Source of the DNA: Spirogloea muscicola
Taxonomy: Eukaryota; Streptophyta; Zygnematophyceae; Spirogloeales; Spirogloeaceae
Assembly (NCBI GenBank): GCA_009602725.1
Contig: WELB01000236.1
Location: 9,807-28,454, forward strand
Length of the DNA stretch: 18,648 bases
Direction of reading: 5' to 3'
The translations under genes were made by a program, and so were the position numbers. A model generated the notes under the pieces. That model made no database searches. It saw only the letters and a list, made by a program, of their open reading frames with translations, and was not told the DNA's origin. Each line of letters opens with the position of its first letter. Within the stretch, counting starts at the first letter, position 1. Shown in pieces: positions 14,231-18,648 of this stretch.

Positions 14231-16889
14231 ATGTCGTCGGTGTACGTGGTGGAGCCGCCGACGCGCGGCAAGGTGGTGCTGGCCACCACGATGGGCGACG
14301 TGGACGTGGAGCTGTGGCCCAAGGAGGCGCCCAAGGCCGCGCGCAACTTCGTGCAGCTGTGCGCGGACGGGTACTACGACGGCGCGCCGTTCCACCGCGT
14401 CATCAAGGGCTTCATGGTGCAGGGCGGCGACCCCACCGGCACCGGCACCGGCGGGGCGTCCATCTACGGCGCGCCGTTCGCGGACGAGATCCACTCGCGG
14501 CTGCGGTTCAGCCACCGGGGGCTGGTGGCGTGCGCCAACGCCGGGGCGCCCAACAGCAACAACTCCCAGTTCTTCTTCACGCTCGACCGCTGCGACTGGC
14601 TCAACAAGAAGCACACCATCTTCGGCAAGGTCACGGGCGACACCGTGTACAACATGATGCAGCTGGGCGATGTGGAGGTCGGCGACGACGACCGCCCCCT
14701 CGACCCCCCCGCCATCCACTCCGTCGAGGTATGGCCTCTGCTGTCCCAGCCTTGCTTCGCAACGCTCCCGGCACGCGCGCCCGTCCACCGAGTACGCCTG
14801 ACGGCAGCGTTGGCAGGGCGCTAGAGGCGCAGGTCATCTGGAACCCCTTCGACGACATGGTCCCGCGCAAGGGGCTGCACGTCGAGGAGGACAGGAAGTC
14901 GGACGGGGACATGCTGGCGGCGCGGCCGGCCGCCAAGGAGAAGGAGAAGAAGTGCGCTCCTCTGCCTGCCCACCGCCGATGTGCTGTGGGAACTCGGGCG
15001 AGCCTCTCGAGCTGATGTAATGTGGCCTGACGCTGGTGTGGGGTACGCACATGTCGTCGCTTGCTCCAGGAAGCTGAATCTGCTGTCATTCGGGGAGGAG
15101 GCGGAGGAAGAGGAGCAGGAGCTGGACAACGTGCAGGTGAAGATCAAGAGCAGCCATGATGTGCTCCACGACGACCCGCGCCTCCTGCGCGGTGACATCG
15201 CCGACGACGACTACAAGCCCGTATGTTCTCCTGCCTCCGTAACAACCTTGAGCTCGTTATCATGTTGTGAAACATTGAGTGCTTACACAAATTGAGCAGT
15301 TTGAGTTGCTGTTTCATCATGCAGGACCCAGAGGAGGTGAAGAGGAGGGAGGGCTTGAAGGCGGGTGTCAGGCAAGCCCTGGCCGCTGGCAGCCGAAAGG
15401 ATGCACTGCCAAAGCTGGAGGAGCCAGCTCAGAGCGGCGACCAACGTGTCGGCGATGACAAGGCCGCCGGAAGCCCTTTGGAGGGGGAGAGTGACGACGA
15501 TAGCAAGGACGACGATGACTTCGACGCCCGCATGCGGGGGCAGATCATGGAGAAGCGGCGCACCAGGGGTGACACCTTGGGCGCCAAGGCTGACAGGCAA
15601 AGTCAACGTGAGGCGCACAGCTGCCTCACGAACTGCGGCAAACACACTACCTGGTCAAGCAGTTCTGTGTGCAACTTAAGAAGCAGGACCCTGCACGAAG
15701 CATGCTCAAGTTTATGGCAGTTTACAGCTGACTTGTCCTCAGTCCAAGACCTGATCTTAAATGCAATGACTGCCATGGGGTGCGCCAGGATCGGCGGCTC
15801 ACAGTCAAAGGCCGCCACCGCCCCCTCCTGACAAGCCCGCGGAGAAGGAACCTGTCTCCAACTCTGACCTTTCTTCTGATGAAGGGTAGGTCTTCGGACA
15901 TCGACTGTGTGGCCATTGCTCTATCAGTGACTACATGTTCCTGCGGAGGGCGATCAGATACAGCGTTATGGTGCCTTGAGGTAGTCATCTGACAAGGCGG
16001 CGTGCACTACGGCAGGGAGGACTCTGAAAGTGGCGAAAAGGAAACTGGACCGTCCAAGAAAGGAAGGAGGAAGGTGGAGAGGCTGCTCCTGAAAAAGAGG
16101 GGGCTGGGCTCCGAAGGCCGAGCTGCTGCGGCTGCAAAGGCCGATACAGAGGGCCAGATGCTCACGCCCCTGGAGCAGGAGCGGCGCCGGCTGCAGCAGA
16201 AGAGCCGACGTCAACGTGGGCGCGAGGACGAGGCACGACCATGCACTCCTCTCTCTCATATGTATCTCAGATGTGTTCCTAAAGCACTCTGCTCTTTATG
16301 GACGTCATCGATCAGGATCGGGTGATGTGTGCTGCCAGGCCAGGCCTGATTGGTGACCATCATATTTGCAGACTCTGGCTAAGCTCGACGCCTTCAGAAG
16401 AAAGCTTGTGGAGGCCCAAGCTGCGCCCACTGCAGAGGCAAGCCAGACCGTCAGGGAGGCCCCCGCAAGTAGCGATCATGATGAAGTGGCTGACCGGTTC
16501 TTTCTGATGCATCGCCTCAAGTTTGCTGTCGACCCCTTCAAGAAGGTCAGCCTGGGCCCTTGCTGGCCTACAGCGATACAGCCACTTTTATTGCTCAAGT
16601 GTCTGTGGGGACTGGGCATGCCCCGCGGTCATGATCGTGCGGCATGTTGCTTCTTGGCATCCCACGTGACAAGTTGCCCCGGAACATGTCAATGATCTAT
16701 ACCAGCTTCCGTCACCATTGAATGCCCTTGCCGATGCGCGTCCTGCAGGACGACATGGAGAGGAACAACGATCCCAACCAGTATGTGGTCCACGACCCCT
16801 TGCTGGAGAGGGGGAAGTCTAACTTTAACAAGGAGCAGGCAAAGCTCAAGAAGCGGGGCCGCAAGTGGGCTGGCAAGTCCATGGACTAG
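14231..16889 (+). CDS. CWC27: CWC27 (CYP57-type) spliceosome-associated cyclophilin, complete, 8 exons
   Basis: Cyclophilin-domain protein of the activated (Bact) spliceosome, nuclear. Exons: 14231-14728, 14833-14951, 15070-15220, 15325-15607, 15789-15885, 16016-16232, 16372-16545, 16749-16889; frames join to 559 residues. The start is chosen because MSSVYVVEPPTRGKV matches plant CYP57. The cyclophilin domain (residues ~10-165) has FHRVIKGFMVQGGDPTG, NSNNSQFFFTL and CDWLNKKHTIFGKV. Then VIWNPFDDMVP, KLNLLSFGEEAEEEEQEL, IKSSHDVLHDDPRLL, an Asp/Ser-rich stretch, FDARMRGQIMEKRR, RLLLKKRGLGSE, TLAKLDAFRRKL, RLKFAVDP, and the conserved end NDPNQYVVHDPLLERGK..F.....K.KKRGRKWAGKSMD. Exon 6 is best joined with a GC donor (GAG/GCACGA, 16232/16233), since this restores REDETLAKLDAF. 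The exon 4/5 junction is slightly uncertain; a GC-donor alternative exists. Confidence 0.96.
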
Positions 16890-17450
16890 CCCCTCACTAG
16901 CTCAGGGTCTGCCATATGTTGCCTCTGTGACTCATTAGCCATGAGTGTGATGCTCCTATCCTCATGACGTGTCAGCGAGAGCCTCGGACTTCCATGCCAA
17001 ATGGGGCTGCACATCAGCCCCCGTGTGGTGCAAAGCAGCTGCCAAAATGATTGTGGAGTGGAGATGCATCCACATAGGAGGCAAGAGATTGCTTTGGCTG
17101 AATACCACGGGGTGCCCACCTAGGTATGGCTATTAGTGTGGCGAATACTTCAGAACCAGAAACAACACATTGAAGGAGTGCCTTTGCAAGCATGCAGAGT
17201 GCAACTCCAGGAGCATCGGGTAGTGAAACTGCTCCGCAGGTTTAGTGCACAAGACACCCTCGTCATCTAGCAGATGCTGGGGCTCTGCTTGAACCCCTGG
17301 TGGCAACATGTGAGAGTGTGATGCTCCACGTCAGGAGGCTGACCTGGGTCAGTGCCCATTAGCTGCCACTCCAATTGCACCACAAGAGCGCAGTGCCACA
17401 TCGCAAGAACACTGCGAGCCTTGACCTGTACAAGCGCACCAGGCAAACGC
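16890..17450. other. Intergenic region between convergent CWC27 and FBPase genes
   Basis: About 560 nt containing the two 3' UTRs. The FBPase side has TGTAC (- strand, 17432-17428) 19 nt after its stop. No clear TGTAA/TGTAC was seen just after CWC27. No supported gene. Confidence 0.6.
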
Positions 17451-18391
17451 TCACACATCGTACTTCTTGGTGGAGATCTGCTGCACGTCACCGTAACTCT
17501 CCAGCTCCGCAATGTCTGCCGGGCTGCCCAGGAAGAGTGGCAACCGGTGGTGCAGCTTGGCGGGTGCAATATCCAGGATGCGCCGGGTGCCATCAGAGGC
17601 CCGGCCACCGGCCTGCTCCGCCAGCAGTGCCAGCGGGTTGGCCTCATACACGAGTCGCAGGTGCGACCGCGGGTTGGCAGCCACTCCGCCATACAGTAGC
17701 GTGCGGTGGAAGTCGGCAACCAGCGAGCAGATGTAGCGCGCCGAGTACTGCTTCCCGCTCTCGCCGCGCCCCTGCCGCACTGCATCAATGTACCGCTGGA
17801 GGCCTGGCGGCCAGTCGAAGTACCGTGCATCGTTGAGCGAGTAGATTTGCCCTGGCCGCCACCACCAGCGCCAGCCAGAAGGTGCCCGTCAAGATACGAT
17901 TGGCGATCTGGATGGCAAGAGGCCCTGCCCCGGTTTGCATCGTTCGGCTTTTTTTAAGGACTAGCACAGCTGTGATGGCACCTCCGCCAGGCTTCACCTC
18001 GCTCAGGTATGCGGATGTCGGGGTGCGTGAGCACGAACGAGCCGAGGCCGCGGTCGAGCGTGAAGCCATGAGTGCCGCTGCCGACGGTCAAGACCAGCAT
18101 GGTGGCAGACGAGTAGAGCGCGTAGCCCGCCGCCACCTGCTGCCGACCGGGCTGCATTGCAGGGGGGACCAGGGGACGGCCAAAGAGCTGCAGTCAGGGC
18201 CCGTCCAACAATCCATGTCAGCCCGTGTCGGGCCATGTAAGCTGGCTGGCAGTGCCAGACCTGCAGCGCGAAGCTGGCGGCAGAGTCGGCGCCAGCGGGG
18301 CCCAGCGAGGGGTCGTTGCGGTAGACGCCGAAGATGGTGCCGGTGGGGATGGAGGCGTCGATGTTGCGCGACCCGTCCAGCGGGTCAAACA
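17451..18391 (-). CDS. FBP: Fructose-1,6-bisphosphatase, plastid type II (redox-insensitive), 3 visible exons, 5' end missing
   Basis: Hydrolyses fructose-1,6-bisphosphate to fructose-6-phosphate. Visible exons on the - strand: 18391-18261, 18151-17998 and 17851-17451, GT-AG, joining to ~228 residues. Motifs: [20 protein letters not shown] (metal-binding DPLDGS), [73 protein letters not shown] (sugar-phosphate binding), [17 protein letters not shown] (metal-binding Glu), [18 protein letters not shown]. The region between IFGVYRNDP and the AGYALYSS strand has no cysteine, so the thioredoxin-regulated loop of the classical plastid enzyme is absent; this and [11 protein letters not shown] point to the type II form. 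Upstream, the frame stays open to ~18500 and reads AAALAS just before a basic stretch, but I cannot place the preceding exon. It converges on CWC27. Confidence 0.94.
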
Positions 18392-18602
18392 CTGGCAGCC
18401 AAGAGCGCGGCCGCCGCCAGCCGCGGCGGCGTGAGGCCAGCGCGGCGGCGGCGCCCGAGCGACCTGGTCGTCCAGGCGCACGGCGACCATGGCGCTGCAT
18501 GGCCCACAGCGAGCGCTCGGCTTGTGGGGCTCACGACACTCGGGCCTCTGCAGCGAAGGGTGAGAGGGTGGTCCGCACTTAGGGAGCTAAGGGCGAGGTG
18601 CA

Positions 18603-18603
<1 letters not shown>

Positions 18604-18645
<42 letters not shown>
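18604..18645. repeat. (CGG)14 microsatellite at window edge
   Basis: Fourteen uninterrupted CGG units ending three bases before the window ends. Possibly 5' UTR or presequence of the FBPase gene (poly-Ala/Pro on the - strand), or an assembly end at a simple repeat. Confidence 0.9.
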
Positions 18646-18646
<1 letters not shown>

Positions 18647-18648
18647 TG

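Noticed and set aside
13630-15015. 461-codon + strand frame overlapping CWC27
   Set aside because: It reads the cyclophilin exon out of frame, giving low-complexity Arg/Ala sequence. Only 14833-14951 of it is a true CWC27 exon.
1104-17450. tRNA or small RNA genes in the intergenic regions
   Set aside because: No cloverleaf-compatible sequence with a TTCRANNC loop was found by eye; a covariance-model search would be needed to exclude them.

Overview
This window is nuclear DNA from a eukaryote, most likely a chlorophyte green alga of the Chlorella/trebouxiophyte type. The placement is an inference. It rests on GC-rich coding exons, many short introns of about 80-250 nt, plant-like protein families (a plastid-type fructose-1,6-bisphosphatase II, a plant-like CWC27 cyclophilin, plant-like mitochondrial uL3 and ATP11) and a TGTAA-type polyadenylation motif. 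No prokaryotic operon, CRISPR array, rRNA or tRNA gene was seen.

Layout from left to right: (1) mitochondrial ribosomal protein uL3m, + strand, 3 exons, 5' end possibly off the left edge (1-1103). (2) A gene-poor stretch with pieces of a dispersed ~65-bp repeat and one arm of a large inverted repeat (1104-2563). (3) A broken first copy of ATP11, the assembly factor for mitochondrial F1-ATPase (2697-3304), followed by an ambiguous base (n, 3471) and a complete four-exon ATP11 (3678-4854). (4) A convergent GH3 beta-glucosidase on the - strand (7754-5351), cut at its 5' end by a second n (7755). (5) Head-to-head with it, IRE1, the ER-stress kinase/RNase, on the + strand (7756-11015), also cut at its 5' end by the same n. 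(6) A small - strand protein with a heavy-metal-associated (HMA) fold that lacks the metal-binding cysteines (12796-11759), with a third n (12776) in its first exon. (7) A repeat zone (12884-14171) holding a foldback element, the second arm of the large inverted repeat with a ~384-bp insertion, and reverse-transcriptase-like remnants. (8) CWC27, a spliceosomal cyclophilin, + strand, eight exons (14231-16889). (9) Convergent with it, redox-insensitive-type fructose-1,6-bisphosphatase on the - strand (18391-17451), whose 5' exons lie at or beyond the right edge. A (CGG)14 tract ends the window.

The genes are housekeeping genes of different pathways (mitochondrial translation and ATP synthase assembly, glucan hydrolysis, unfolded-protein response, splicing, carbon metabolism). 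I see no sign that they form one functional system. I did not find a convincing new defence, mobile or regulatory system. The most unusual material is structural: the partial ATP11 duplication with an identical 5' block but a diverged intron; the near-identical inverted repeat pair flanking about 10 kb; the repeat family sitting just upstream of two genes; and the cysteine-less HMA protein. The three single n characters probably mark assembly joins, so some of the structure may be artefact.
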